Below are positions 11,481 to 25,360 of a DNA stretch of 64,000 nucleotides, one piece after another (the first letter of the stretch is position 1; every line of letters starts with the position of its first letter). This DNA comes from Acanthosoma haemorrhoidale (lineage: Eukaryota; Arthropoda; Insecta; Hemiptera; Acanthosomatidae), in assembly GCA_930367205.1 (NCBI GenBank), contig OV884009.1, positions 79,319,189-79,383,188 on the forward strand, given 5' to 3'. The translations under genes were made by a program, and so were the position numbers. The notes beneath the pieces were generated by a model. It had not been told where the DNA came from. It searched no databases and saw nothing but the letters and a program-made list of their open reading frames with translations.

Positions 11481-14038
11481 TTGTACCGAGGTAACATATC
11501 ACCTACCAACTACGGTAACTTCGATCAGCCGTACCTTTTCATGAAATGTTCGACTGTGTGCTATTTTCACTACTGCTATCGTGGAATATGACAGAAAGAA
11601 ATACGGGTGGGTTTAAACGTATACTAACTCTCTCCGGACTCGGAATTAACCTTGAAAGGAGACAATAGACGTTGACATTGAAGTTATCATGCCACCGTCC
11701 GCAGATATAGCGATGTCACAGTAACCATAGAAAGGTTTGCAATCCAAGCAAGGGACACGTGCGCCTCTTAGCAAAGCAATTGCGCCTCCCTTCAAGTCCT
11801 TAACCACTCTGTCGGAAACAGAAAAATTCTCCGTTCTAGGTCGACAAGCTTCTATATAGAGTCGTGCTCACATGCACCGCACGGCTGGACTTTTTTCCGA
11901 CGGCTTCTCTTTGACATGGCGGACGGAGAAAAAAAGTGCGATCGTCAGCTGTAAATGTGACTTCAATGACTTTTGTAATAGTCTATCAAAGTCCTAAATC
12001 TGGAAGTAGTTATCTGTTATTGTATTTAGTATGATAGATTATAGTAAAGAATCTTTATTCTGGGAGGATGACCCCTGCGAATAACAAGTTGCAAATTAAT
12101 AAATCTTACTCCGTCTAACAAAAAACAGCAACAAATACATCCCATAGGGGGGGGGGAATAAAGGGTATACCTCAAACTAGAAAACATCTTCCAAGAAAAA
12201 AAAAAGAAAAAAAAGTGTAATGCCTAAAAACTATTGGAGGACAATCCTTTATAAGGTTGTAGCAGTGAATTCATGACAGGCAAATATTCATAATTCATTT
12301 TAATTACTAGTAATCAATTAATGGCCTCGTGTAACTGAGGTGTGTGAACACGATTTGAATAGTTTTTTGTATACATATTACTTCCATCAGTCCTAATATT
12401 TCCTCAAGTCTTTTGGCGATAGCAATACTTTCAATGTTGGATCATCACACCGAAAACTTCATGTCTTTTAGTACAGACAGGGTTGTCAGACGAGAACGGT
12501 CAGACGGTCTCATGGGTCCAAAACCTAAGGGTTTCCGGTTTTGAGAAACCCCAGCGAAAACCTAAAACAAATCATTTACCAAAGGCACATTTGACGATAG
12601 GGTTGCGCGACGGATTTCGCTCATTAATTTTTTTTTATGATTTTTTGTTCGGGCCAATGTCCTACCCCCCCCCCCCCCTCATGAATTATTCATGGGCCCG
12701 ATATTAGGATTAGTATTCTTTTTCGAAGCTATTACCGATCAGCTCGTGGGAGCGCTAAACGTTAAACAGTTACAATTCTTTAAAAAAAAAAAAAAACAAC
12801 AACACGAAAACATAAGTAATGCTCGAAAGATTTTTGACGCATTCCTAACCAGCTGGAGATTTTACTAAATCGCATAAATATAACATCTACGAAAATTTTC
12901 TAACTGTAATGATGCTTTATAATTTCAACTTTTGTTTTGAGAAAAATTCATTTGAACTTATACTTTTATTTTTCTGTTTCCAAGAAAATTAATTAATTAA
13001 ACTTGATCAAATCCGTTTATATTTCAAAGCTATAGATAAAATTGTTTTTTTATCCGTTCATTCATAATGTGCTGAGAATAAGTTTTAATATAACAGTAAA
13101 GTAATTTAACTTTCAAAATGAATACTTGTTTGAACAATAGTCTCAAGTAACGCCCGTAATTGTTTAAAACATTTTATTGAGTTTGTCTCAATCTCTGTGT
13201 AATTTAAACTATTATAATAGATATCGTTTTTCTGAAATTCTACTGAAACTTTTATAATCTCTGTCTCTCGCTGTCTCTTCAAAATAAAAGTTTTCATGAA
13301 ACTTTTTCTATAAAGTGTATAACCTTTTATAAACTTGCTGACTACTAATAAATATTTGATGTTTAATAGAATCAATAAAAATATGGCCAATTATCTTTAT
13401 AGATACACACATATATTTATTAATTAAATATTACCAGGTTTGTTATAACAGTTATAAAAAAACTTAAGCATTTTCTGTGCTGAAATTTTTAACGATTTGG
13501 ACAGAATCAAAGCTTTTACTTGATATCTGGTATGTAAAGTTTGAATGCATCTGTGAATGTGCTGTTTTTAATGAAAATTTGAAGAAATTCCATGATGATT
13601 TTGATTTTTGATATCATGATTTTTATGAAAAGTCTTCCAACTTAGATTGGAGTTAATATTTCTTCATAGATTATATAACCTCACCTAAACCATTAAAGGT
13701 TGTTTCTTATAAGCTACGCTAATTGGGTTTTTGAATTATACAAGTAAGTTTTTCTTTACCTCAGATTAATAAAATAGTTTTTGTTTTAACAAGGTTAATT
13801 TTTCATGCAATATTGATTTACGGTCTTAAAATTATAATTTATTTTTAAAATAAGATAGCCGATTTGATATATATATATTGAAATAATGGATTAATGAAAA
13901 TCGAAAAGATAATATGTTTCACAGGTGTGTTGTTATACTCTTTTTATTGTTTTCCAATCTTATTACTAATTAAATTAAGTCTTATTTTATTGTATTTCTT
14001 GTATTAAGTTATTATTGCTTCATCATATTATTAATTGT
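11481..14038. other. Intergenic; no gene seen
   Basis: Contains G- and C-runs near 12147 and 12665-12677, a 7-bp-stem hairpin at 12529-12551 and an A-run at 12782. The remainder is AT-rich. No exon with coding features was recognised. Confidence 0.4.
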
Positions 14039-14080
14039 AGTCCTGAATTAGCGAAACGTCGACTGAGGATGATTTACTTT
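14039..14080 (+). other. Hammerhead-like motif, degenerate
   Basis: GTAGTCCTGAA followed by a very short spacer and GAAACGTCG. The flanks (ATTAATTGTAGTCCTGA) are shared with 17312 and, on the minus strand, 37320, so it is a repeat remnant. Stem II is nearly absent here. Confidence 0.3.
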
Positions 14081-15620
14081 GAGAGAGTCCAAGCTTTTTT
14101 TTCTAACATGTATCAATACCTACATACAATACTCTGAAAAATAATATTACCAGGAGCTTATATAGTGTTCAAAACCAAAGCAATATACTTGCAGTATGTG
14201 AAAGATCTGATCGTAACATAGGCCTCGGATCGCTTACCTAAAACAAACAAAATAATAAAATGAAATAATATGATAGTTAAACTAATACTATAACTGATAA
14301 TAAGCTCCAAAGTTTTTCCGGAAATAATTCCTTTGAAAGGTAAGCTGTTTATCCACTTCCCCCCACCCCTGAATAATTAAAAAAATACCGATTATTTCAG
14401 GAAAAATACTTAAATTCATGTACACCTATCAATTTAGTAGGCCATACGGATTCTATCGTGCCGTTAGTGCGAAGGAGTTATTAAGTGTTCGGAAAATTTT
14501 CTGTTTAAATGCCCTACGATCTAATGGCAAACATATTCCCCTATATGAATTTTATAGGCCTGTAAAACACTTTGATTGAAATACACCCCTAGACGGTAAC
14601 CGTCAATGACCGCAGAGGAGCCACCCTATCCCACGCGGCATTATATAGATGTGTATAAACCATTAAAACTATGATGGCCTCGTAAAAAGTAATTGCCGGG
14701 GAACCTTAAGACTACCGTCTTCGTTACATCAAATTCTACTGCCAGTTTTTTTTTTTTCCCCTCTCGAAATAATGGAGTCGGCCACTTAATAGTTTTAACT
14801 GGCATCAGGCGTTTCTGACAACGTTTGCAGTTTCAGTTTACTCCGAACATTTACCCGTCTTTAATTACTCTTTAAAACCGAGATCCTTCGCTACTATTCT
14901 GTGGGAACATTATTCTGCTCGTACAAGTACTCCTGATTCCCGCGAAATGAAACTTATCTGATCCGTTTCAGTAACGACTAAAGTTGTTAAGGTTTTACAC
15001 AAGCTTAAATTTACCAATTCAATAACATGGAACAACGAGAAGCAGTCTCGTCAGTAAAATGTTACCCTACTTCCAAAAAACTCATAACTGATGCCTGAAA
15101 ACAAATTAATACTAGATAAGCAGTGACATATGCTCCACAGGTTTGGAGTTACACTTGTACTTAGAACTACAGGCAATTGGAAGTCCCACAAAACATCAGA
15201 ATGCCCATAATTTACAACTACCCTCGATATACCAAGATAACCACCATGCTAACAGATCTACAATTACCCACAATCCAGCAGTTTGTACACACCCAGACAG
15301 AGCATGTCCTTTTTTAACTTCCATATGCGAAAACCCATGAATATAAGAGAAATAGGCCATTACAGTAAGCATACCTTCAAAAGATATATTGTAACAAACG
15401 CACAAAACATATATTGTTAGAATTATATTAAGCAAATTAAATTTATATCTACTTAATTAATTTTGTTAACTTATCTCCTTTATATTTTATTTACTATTAT
15501 TATTATTTTATTTTATTAAGATTTTCATTACTTATTACATTACCAGTAAACATATAAATATATGAAAAATGCCGGTCTCTGAGCTTGCAGGAGGTAGATT
15601 TTTCACAAATTTTTATTGGG
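14081..15620. other. Intergenic; no gene seen
   Basis: No repeat or exon recognised. The patch at 14820-15000 is somewhat GC-richer and contains a TGTGGGAAC word (Su(H)-type) and a GATA word, which may be chance. Confidence 0.35.
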
Positions 15621-17311
<1,691 letters not shown>

Positions 17312-17352
17312 TGTAGTCCATGATGATGCCTGAACAGGTGAAATGTTGTCTG
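17312..17352 (+). other. Hammerhead-like motif with clear stem II
   Basis: GTAGTCCATGATGA (17313-17326) is followed by a 4-bp hairpin CCTG-AA-CAGG (17329-17338), then T and GAAATGTTG. The layout equals the hammerhead core, with A at the first position where C is expected, so this copy is probably inactive. Confidence 0.4.
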
Positions 17353-18129
17353 TTAAATGATATGTTCTCAATAAAAGAATATTTTGGAGAGATTTATCTT
17401 GATCTAGCTTGATGAACAACCCATAGTGGAAATACACACATGTAAATGTCTCTTTTTAATCAACAATACCTTGGAAAATAATAAAAGTAGTTCTTAAGTT
17501 TTCTCAGTTCTATTAACAAAGAACTAATGAGCATAGTATGAGATGTGTGGTATACAAACATTTTAAAATCGATTGAATCGTTTTTACGGGCGAACATCCA
17601 TACGGCACTTAATAGGAAGAATAGCATCATAGAATCACAGATGGCACATATGAATAGCAGAAAGGTGATCACTGTTATTAGGAACTGTGACCCCCCCCCC
17701 CCCCCCCCGGGCTGGGTGTAGTGCAGAAGAAGCTTGCAAGACGTGAATTACGCTGCGGAACATGGGTTCTCAGCCAAGGGTCCCATCTTGCCCACCTTAC
17801 ATGGGCACAGACGACTACTCGCCGCTATAAACGTCGGAAACCTTTCAGTGTGACGACAGTTTCTCCTCCGAAGAATTATGGAAGTGGACGGTAGTCGCTC
17901 ACTGGCTGGAAGGTTAATCGGGTATTTCTTAACCCGCCTGTCATGATCTGGCCTTCTTATCAGTGAATTTTCAAACTCATCATATTTTTTTTGTAAGAAG
18001 TACTTAAACTATTAAATAAAAAATAAATCGATTTAATACCAACAAAGTTAGGTTACTTAAAATATATTCCATCATAAACCCTTCTTAAAGAATACGATTT
18101 TTCATAACTTGTACAAGAACAGGTTAGAT
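17353..18129. other. Intergenic with a long C-run and a GC-rich patch
   Basis: A run of about 17 C at 17691-17708 precedes about 240 bp of GC-richer DNA (17709-17950) in an otherwise AT-rich region. No frame or known motif explains it. It could be a regulatory element, a foreign insertion or a chance patch. Confidence 0.35.
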
Positions 18130-18215
18130 TAGCTTTAGGGGTTTGCGGGGATGATCCAACTTCATGCCGGAGATCAGGAGTTCCAGGGTTCACATCACTG
18201 CCAGGTCAATATAAT
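18130..18215 (+). repeat. tRNA-like SINE head (S3)
   Basis: TTAGGGGTTTGCGGGGATG (A-box-like, 18135-18153) and CAGGGTTCACATCAC (B-box-like, about 18184-18198) occur at tRNA-like spacing. The SINE body seen at 11315 is not recognised here. Confidence 0.45.
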
Positions 18216-21200
18216 TTGCTTGTGCTGATTATGATAACAAATGGAATAGATGATTTCATTATAAAATTAGAATTTTAAAGTAGTCAAATCCATGGATCAG
18301 AAGCCACCATTTTAGTATTTTGTCGATTTTTTTTTTTTTTTCAATTCTGAAACCCTTATGTCTCTACAAATGTAGCCATATGTGTTTGTGAGTACCCTGT
18401 TCAAATTAGAGACGTGGAATTTCACGTAGAGGTCATATTGGTTATGAATGAAAAAATATAAATCCATTTCCATAAAACGCCAGTGAGATTCATTAATTAA
18501 TATTAGTATTATAAAAACATCCTATAATTGTAATTAAGGTATTGAATGGATACCTCTCAAGAACCATACGTAATTCGAGCCATTAAAACATACAACTTCA
18601 AACAGTAAAGTACGATGCCCTTAGCTAAAAAGAAGAAAAAAATGAAGAGTAAATTATTAACCCATCACTTGATACTAAAAATAAATATTTTCCTTTCATA
18701 TTGAGTACCGTACCAAATTAAATATCTTGACGCCCTCACAAATTATATGTTCAAGTGTCGGGCGTTTAGTAGGCTAGTAATAAAAAAAAGTTTACAAACA
18801 AAATTATTTTAACGAAATAGCATCTGCCTGAGTTTTTATTCGTTTGAAAATCATCTCACGTCACTGAAAATCGCCTATTCAGAAGATAACAGATTAAATG
18901 TGAATTTTTTTATCGTTGGCTCCCAAACCTTTATATTTTGGAATGCCTTACAATTTTAGTCATCACCTCCGCTTCCTAAAGCATGCGGAAAAAACTCTTA
19001 ACCTTTTGAGCCGAGACACGAGAAAAGCTGTAAAATAATTGTTACACCCACCACACATTTAATACGCTAATTATTCTTCCACAAGGTTCAAATAATGTTC
19101 GAAATACTTAGTTTGTAGTTCTGATAGACAAATTTACAAGAAAAACCCTTCAATTAGAAAGGTCGAATCACTATTAGTTTATTATTTGTTCATAAGATCT
19201 ATTCTACATTGTTCTTGCCCAATCTAGTCAAGTACATTGTGCTCATTATAAAACAAAACATAAATTGTACAAAATAAACGCATTTGATTTCCAAAAGAAC
19301 TCCAATAATACACATGCATGGAATTCTTTATTGGAAATTTAAGAGTCTAGTCATAAAAGTCTTAATGAACACTTAGGTGCAATAGTAAACTACTCTCAAG
19401 AGAGTTTGTGTTGTAGAAAGCACAAGCATAAAATACTGAAGGATTTAATACTTTTGTAATTACTATCATAAGTTTATTTTTATTTATAATTGTCTTATGC
19501 GTTATATTTTTTCTTCTTTCTTTTTTAATTATAATGTTCTGTTTACAATTTAAGAATAGAACAATAGTAACCGTTGTAAGTTGTAAAATCTATATTGCTG
19601 GAATTATTATGTTATTTTAATTTTATGTTGGTAAATAGATACGAAAATAAAGATTTTTTTTTCAATTTAATTCTATTACTATTAATTATGTAATATCAAC
19701 GTGTTCGCATTAACAAATAGAGTCCGCTATGCCTTGCATATTCTTACTTAAGGAATTTAATGCCAAACGTTGGCCTTGTTGCGCGCGTCTGTTTCAAACG
19801 TGTAATTTACTCCTTATGGAAAGTGGTAAAACCTACATCTCAAATGCCACGACGGGCCTAATCATCTAGAAAGCCGTTGCCCAATACCAAATCAACTTTT
19901 TCATACGCCATTGTTGTCTGAGGCGTACGGGCCGTAGAACCTCTAACGAGGGAGCGAAGAGAAGAAAAGATGGCTGTGCCCAGAACGTCCTCAAACACAA
20001 TGTACAATTACCTGCAATCCTCCGGCGATGTGAAACGGAACCAAATGTCATGAGAGACATTGGTAATGAAGAAAATAGGGTTCAGATAACAGATGTTCCT
20101 TTCCACGGTGTCCCATTTCCACCCGCTTGCAGAATCCTATATTTTATCTTACCATTCCCGTACAACCGTCCCCAGCTCGGGTAAAGTTTCTGATGAATTG
20201 TTTTTTACTCGGGAACCGAAATGTTGGACTGTGAAGCACTCCGGAGTTGTAATGGTAGTACCAATACTTCCTTGACCCACTCTGCCCCAGCACTACGACT
20301 AATAAGCTTCCTTACATTTACAAACTCCAATTCAAATATCGTTATAATAGATCTACCCACCCGATCTGTATTTCCATTCTCACAAATCTGCTTCGTTGGA
20401 CCGTTCTTTTCTTATACGCGCCACAAACTTTTGCAACTCAATTCCTTCAAATATTTCTCGCTCACCAACTCTCCAGATCTTTAAATTTAGATTCTGTTCC
20501 CTTATATTCCTCCAATCTAACAGTTCATGATTTAATTGTATTCATGAAACCGTTCACGCTCATTTCCCCAGGTAAGAATTCCTATATTTTTAATTATCTT
20601 CGTACGTACAATAGTTCGCGAATTTTATTCATTCAGGATTTTATTTTTAATTATGCTGTTGGCTCATTGAAGTTACCACATGTTTATATAGGCCCAATAT
20701 TAGTAAGAAGTCTCAACAAGAACCAGGGAATAGTATTCCTATAGTAGCCTCTTTGTATTTCTTCAAATTATAATCATTCTCACCTGAAAAAAAGTTTATA
20801 AATCATCATATTAAATGTTAAGCATACATTTCTTAAATCCTGAATATTATTGATCTTAAGGCTTAGCCAAGAATAAAATAAATTTTTACTTGGACACCAT
20901 TACCATTAGGCATTGCACAACTATGTTCAAGAGCAAGGAGAGGAGTTTTACAAGTATTAACTTAATGAATTCATATTGTGAATTTTTACTGTCACCAATA
21001 AAGTAATAATTTAATTAGCATTTATGACCATCAATAAAATATTACTTAAAACATTAGTAACTTAATTGAATACAATTCCTGATTAATATGAACTCTCAAG
21101 CCCTGCAATTGTACAGTCTACCTAAAATATATAATTAAGTAATTACTACGAGACCTATAATTTCATGTAATAGGGCAGAAAATATATAAAATATTGTTTT

Positions 21201-21333
21201 CATTTTTGTTTTTAAATCAAACTAAACTTAAACTATGTATGATAAACCCTCGACTAAGTATGATGAAGCTGTTAAGTATGTCATTTTATTTCATGATAAA
21301 TATAATAATAGGTTTATATACAAAAAAGCTTAC
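18216..21333. other. Intergenic AT-rich DNA, no gene seen
   Basis: A moderately GC-rich block at 19720-20290 contains a 28-codon ATG frame in a fair translation context at 19972, but nothing supports it as a gene. The rest is AT-rich without recognised repeats. Confidence 0.4.
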
Positions 21334-21508
21334 CATCATCAAACAAAGCCACAACAGAATCTTTTGATCCTTTAACTTGCGATTTACGTCCATTGATATC
21401 ATCATTTGTTTGCTCAAATAAATATTCAATATTCTCTTTACATTTGCTGCTATCCCAGTCCAAATATATATATTCTTGGTGGGCGATGTCTTTATTCAAT
21501 TGAATTTT
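21334..21508 (-). CDS. Candidate exon with consensus 5' splice site
   Basis: On the minus strand an open frame of about 58 codons, starting after a TGA at 21509-21511, ends at GATG|GTAAGC (exon end 21334). GTAAGC is a strong 5' splice site. The peptide is hydrophilic and well-mixed (HQEYIYLDWDSSKCKENI ... KDSVVALFDDG), unlike translated AT-rich noise. The product is not recognised. The 3' splice site is not placed: upstream AGs lack a good pyrimidine tract, except TTTCTGTATTTAG near 21540, which would place a stop in frame. It could be an exon of a gene with very long introns, or a remnant. Confidence 0.35.
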
Positions 21509-21515
21509 TCATCAC

Positions 21516-22480
21516 ATCAATTATAAATGTATTTTTCTAAATACAGAAACAGTATCGATATATGATTACAATACTTAGCCATAGTTTCTATAAAAAGTCA
21601 TCAAATGATCGTGAAAGCGCGAATCAGTATTATTGTTTTTTTAAACAACATGGTGTCGCCTTTCAAAATCCCAAAACGTTATTCTTTGCAATATCTTAAA
21701 TTTTGTCGCCTTTATCCTCAAACAAATGGGAAACGTCCATAAATAAATAAAAAGAAGTGTGGAAAATACCTTTACAACCATTCGACCACCGCTGTAATTG
21801 TATTGCATTATCCAAGCTTTAATTAATTAATTTATTTAATTAAGTATTATGAAACCATTAGTTGACTATTAGGTTAGAATAGATTCTTCAATCGTCCATA
21901 GGTTTCGAGAACGCACGTCGAGTCGTAGTCAGCGTTACTTCTCTTTTCATGAAGAAAACACAAATTGATATTTTCGTCTGGTGTTTGTTGGCGTCAGTCC
22001 TCTGAAATAACACTCACTGCAGCCCCCCCCCTTCCACTCCGGCCTTATCTCAGAGATCACAAGCCGTATATAAGAAAGGACTTTCACTTGACTGAATAGC
22101 GCAGTCTATTATTAATTCTATGAATATTTATAAGACGTAAGCAGTTGGGCTAAAGGGGTGGGGGAGAAAAAACAACAAAAAACGAAGCCGAGAGTTTTAC
22201 TGACTGTAACACGTTTTATGACTTGTTAGCGCTGCTAAAGACTAATCGTGACTTCGAAACGTAGGCGGTTCCGAAATCGCCTAAATTGTTTATAGTTATA
22301 ATATATAGCCTAGTTTATGCTTTATGCGCATAATATTGACGTTTCAAAATCACGAAAGGGCCTCTCATAAGTCATACCTTCGTAAACACTCTTAAAAGGC
22401 AGTTTAATTTCAATACGATTCCTTTAAATGTCAAATGAAAAATGAGGCGTACCAAATTTGAATCGGATCTATTACATAAA
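21516..22480. other. Intergenic; one hammerhead-like motif
   Basis: No gene. A C-run of eight or more lies at about 22022-22030. At 22235-22266 the plus strand reads GACTAATCGTGACTTCGAAACGT, a weak member of the GAAACGT motif family. Confidence 0.35.
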
Positions 22481-22568
22481 TAAAGGGTGTCCCAGAATTG
22501 ACGCAAGATTTGAATTTGCCGCCATTTGTGCAGTAAAGTGCCTGGCAAATCCAAAAAAAAACAACAAT

Positions 22569-22901
22569 ATGACAGCTCACAGTTTAGGGTTAGTAAAAAT
22601 CGAGCGTTACACGATAGAACAACGTGTCTTTATTGTTGAACATTATCTCAAAAATAATGAAAGTTTAGCGGCCACAGTTCAAAAATTTCATATAAAATAT
22701 GGTCGGAATAGTGTTTTTACTTCATCAACTGTGAAGAGAGTAATTGAAAAATTTAGGGAGACTGGATCATTTGGAGACACTATACGCACTGGTCGTCCAA
22801 AAACAAGCCGTTCAAATGTCAATATCGAAGCAGTGCGTGAGAATGTTGTTGAAAATCCAGGGACATCAATTCGGCGTCGTAAACACAGTTCTTTGTGCTG
22901 A
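22569..22901 (+). pseudogene. Mariner-like transposase, N-terminal DNA-binding part
   Basis: The frame opens with ATG at 22569 and runs about 110 codons. It contains the helix-turn-helix region typical of insect mariner-like transposases: IEQRVFIVEHYLKNNESLAA, then TSSTVKRVIEKFRETGSF and the GRPKTSR linker (AT-hook-like GRP) leading to a second HTH. It breaks after TSIRRR, where the family would continue to the catalytic core. The ORF ends at TGA (22899-22901), created at the deletion junction. Confidence 0.8.
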
Positions 22902-23275
22902 AATTTGATGATATTGATGTGGCCAATATGTGGTTTCAACTAGATGGTGCCACATGCCATACATCCCATGAAACAATTCAAATACTACATGAGACATTTC
23001 CAGGTCGTGTACTCTCTCGTTTCGGTGATCAGAATTGACCCCCTAGATCGTGTGATTTAACACCTTAAAATTTCTTTTTAAGGGGTTATTTGAAGTCAAA
23101 GGTGTATGTCAACAAGCCCACATCCACCTGTACATTAAAAGAGGAAATTCAATAATGCATCAACGATATTCAACCACATTTATGCCAAATGGTCATGGGA
23201 AATTTCGAAAAAAGAGTGCGTATGTGCCAGCAAAGTCGCGGAGGCCATTTGCCCGATGTGTTATTCCATAAATAA
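22901..23275 (+). pseudogene. Mariner-like transposase, C-terminal catalytic part
   Basis: In a different frame from the N-terminal part. It contains WFQLDGATCHTS (second catalytic Asp), then PPRSCDLTP (third catalytic Asp), separated by about 34 residues as in DD34D mariner-like enzymes. The tail is FEKRVRMCQQSRGGHLPDV. Three in-frame stops interrupt it: at the Trp of the W-PPRS motif, after DLTP, and after KEEIQ. Together with the lost first Asp, no active transposase can be made here. Confidence 0.8.
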
Positions 23276-23382
23276 CCCTATCCTATTTACTTTATAATTC
23301 AATAAAAAAATAACAACAAAAATACTAAAAACTGTATTTTCTATTTAAATCAAATCTTGCGTTAATTCTGGAACACCCTTTA

Positions 23383-23937
23383 ACGTACCTATTCTGTATT
23401 CCATGATTATGAACTATCGACAATATCGTTTCGAGAGCTCTAAGGATCTTTAGTTGCCATTTTTTGATTGTCGTAGAACAGAGTCGGCGGAGATATCCCA
23501 ACACTAGCTTAACATTTTGATTCAGAATAATGGACACATGTATTTAAATTAAAGGTTATTTAAATCTTTATCATTCCACAACCGGTCCTAACAATATAGA
23601 ATTATAACAATAAAAATATAGGATTATGAACTAAATTTTATATTTGCTAATACCTAAAACAAAAAATTACATTGGAGGCGATGAAACCATTTTGAAAGAT
23701 ATTGGACTTGACATGAATATGTCTTGGATACTTATTTTTATTTTGTGTCCATCGGCTTATTTCATATAGTAACAAGATTCCTGGGTGACTTTAAACTATA
23801 ACTAAAATACAATTACTACTTAAAACTAAAATTTTTACTTATTTATTTGTATGTAGGAAAACCAAAACGATCAACAAGACGAATCAATTTCCAGTCCTTA
23901 AGGATAAAAGTAATATCTTTATGTATCTTCTTCGTAC
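23383..23937. other. Intergenic, no gene seen
   Basis: AT-rich DNA between the mariner-like element and a LINE tail. Nothing recognised. Confidence 0.4.
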
Positions 23938-24073
23938 AAATCTTTATAGTGATAAAGTTACAATCTGCCTTGTTCGAATAAGTAATTGTGATAAATGTTC
24001 TCATTCATACCATATTTACAATTTTCATTCGCTCGCTCATTTGTACAGTATTTACAAACAGCCCAGAGACCTA
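23938..24073 (-). repeat. LINE family 1 3'-UTR fragment
   Basis: Minus-strand tail of the family: ACAATCTGCCTTGTTC, then the ATTCATACCATATTTACAAT and ACAGCCCAGAGACCT blocks. The match ends at about 24073, so this is an extremely 5'-truncated insertion. Confidence 0.75.
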
Positions 24074-25093
24074 CTAGACTAGATACTAACTAGATTATTG
24101 TAACTCTTACAATTTTCAAGAAACCTTTTGAGTGTTTTTTTTTACGTTTTAAATAGAGTATCATGTAGTCGTCAGTCGGCAGATGATAGTACACCTTGGT
24201 GAATTTGTTATTATTTTTAAGAATTAATTCTGTTAAATACTTGTTAAATGGTTGTGAAAAAACAGGATTTCCATTTTGTACTGTAAACTCTATTTTTTTT
24301 TAGTGCTTTAGAATCTTATTGCATTACTATATTTAATGTCTCCTTGAGTACGGGAAGGGAAAATCGGAACATCAAATCTTAAATAACTTTTGAGCTGAGG
24401 CTTGTGAAATATTAAACGTGGGCGAAACGGGAATTAAAAACTAATCAGCATAATTCAGTGGGTGGTAAATATCTTTAAAATTTGTGACAGATTGTTATCA
24501 TTTTTACGAGAGAATATACATACAGATGAAAGACGATTGTCTCCTAACTAAATGAAAGTACATCCTCTCCTTTCGGACTCTGGAAAAATACAGAAGGAAA
24601 ACAGACTCAGGGATCGGTTGACTCGAGAGAAGCGGCGCATCGTGAAGTAAGAAAAACCGTGCTCTTCTCCACGCATCTCCATGGCATTTCCGACCAAAGG
24701 CCAAACATCTCCTACCCTTTCTCCAGGCTCATCGCAACTTGGATATAGGCCAGTATCGTTCTCCATGGAGTTTCGTCCTGTTTCATTATGGAGAAGGCAT
24801 TACATAATTTACTATGGATACGTTTAAAGTTACTATAGATGGCTTGTTTCGTATTTTTATACAAAACCAGCTGACACTAACATTTTCCTATAATAATGAT
24901 TAGTGTATCAAATTGCATTCTGATTAATAATATTTCTATCCATCGGGAGTGGACTTTAATTACAAAAGTCATTGAATACTGCCGTGGGATATACGTCCAG
25001 AATTTCGATCGTTTACACGACTTCCATCGTATAGTTATGGGTCCAACCTATTTATCCCAACAACGGTCGGTTTGACATAAAATAAAGAATCAA
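24074..25093. other. Intergenic; overlapping short frames at 24504-24766 not supported
   Basis: A GC-richer patch at 24540-24780 has two overlapping minus-strand frames in different phases, neither recognised. No splice sites or repeats support either. Confidence 0.35.
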
Positions 25094-25360
25094 ACATTGG
25101 ACACTAAGCTCCCCAACGGTAACTCATGTAGCCGTATGTGGCAATGCCGACCCGAGCATTTGCTCAGGTATCTACCTAAGACCTAGTGGGACCTGAAGGC
25201 CTTAACCCCACGCCAGGTATCAAGTCCTACAGCGTTCTGAATAGCTTCTGAAACTAATAATCTACAAACCTCCCTCGTATGATTTAACCCTCACGCTGTA
25301 CTTCAGGTAAAATCAACCAGCCCTATTTAGACTCTATACAGAACCTTGAGCTGAGGACAG
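25094..25360 (+). repeat. About 260-bp interspersed repeat (family X), copy 1
   Basis: Shares with 39847-40073 and, inverted, 61838-62040 the words TAAGCTCCC, CCGACCCGAGCATTTGCTCA, GTACTTCAGGTA and CCTATTTAGACTCTATACAGAAC. There is no ORF. It is likely a SINE or the 5' portion of an uncharacterised retroelement. Confidence 0.6.

Larger units (their letters stand above)
22481..23382 (+). mobile_element. Internally deleted mariner-like transposon with TIRs
   Basis: Terminal inverted repeats of 33 bp including the flanking TA (22481-22513 and 23350-23382) match at 31 of 33 positions and begin TAAAGGGTGT. The element is 902 bp. It encodes the N-terminal DNA-binding part of a mariner/Tc1-superfamily transposase in one frame, then the C-terminal catalytic part in another. 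The segment carrying the first catalytic Asp is missing, which makes it a non-autonomous derivative. The well-preserved ends mean it could have moved with transposase supplied in trans. Confidence 0.85.

Noticed and set aside
19960..20060. 28-codon ORF starting ATGGCTGTGCCC in a fair start context
   Set aside because: Too short, no similarity, no splice or promoter evidence, and an opposing frame covers the same bases.
24504..24766. Two overlapping minus-strand ORFs in a GC-richer patch
   Set aside because: Different frames over the same bases, no recognised domain and no splice signals.
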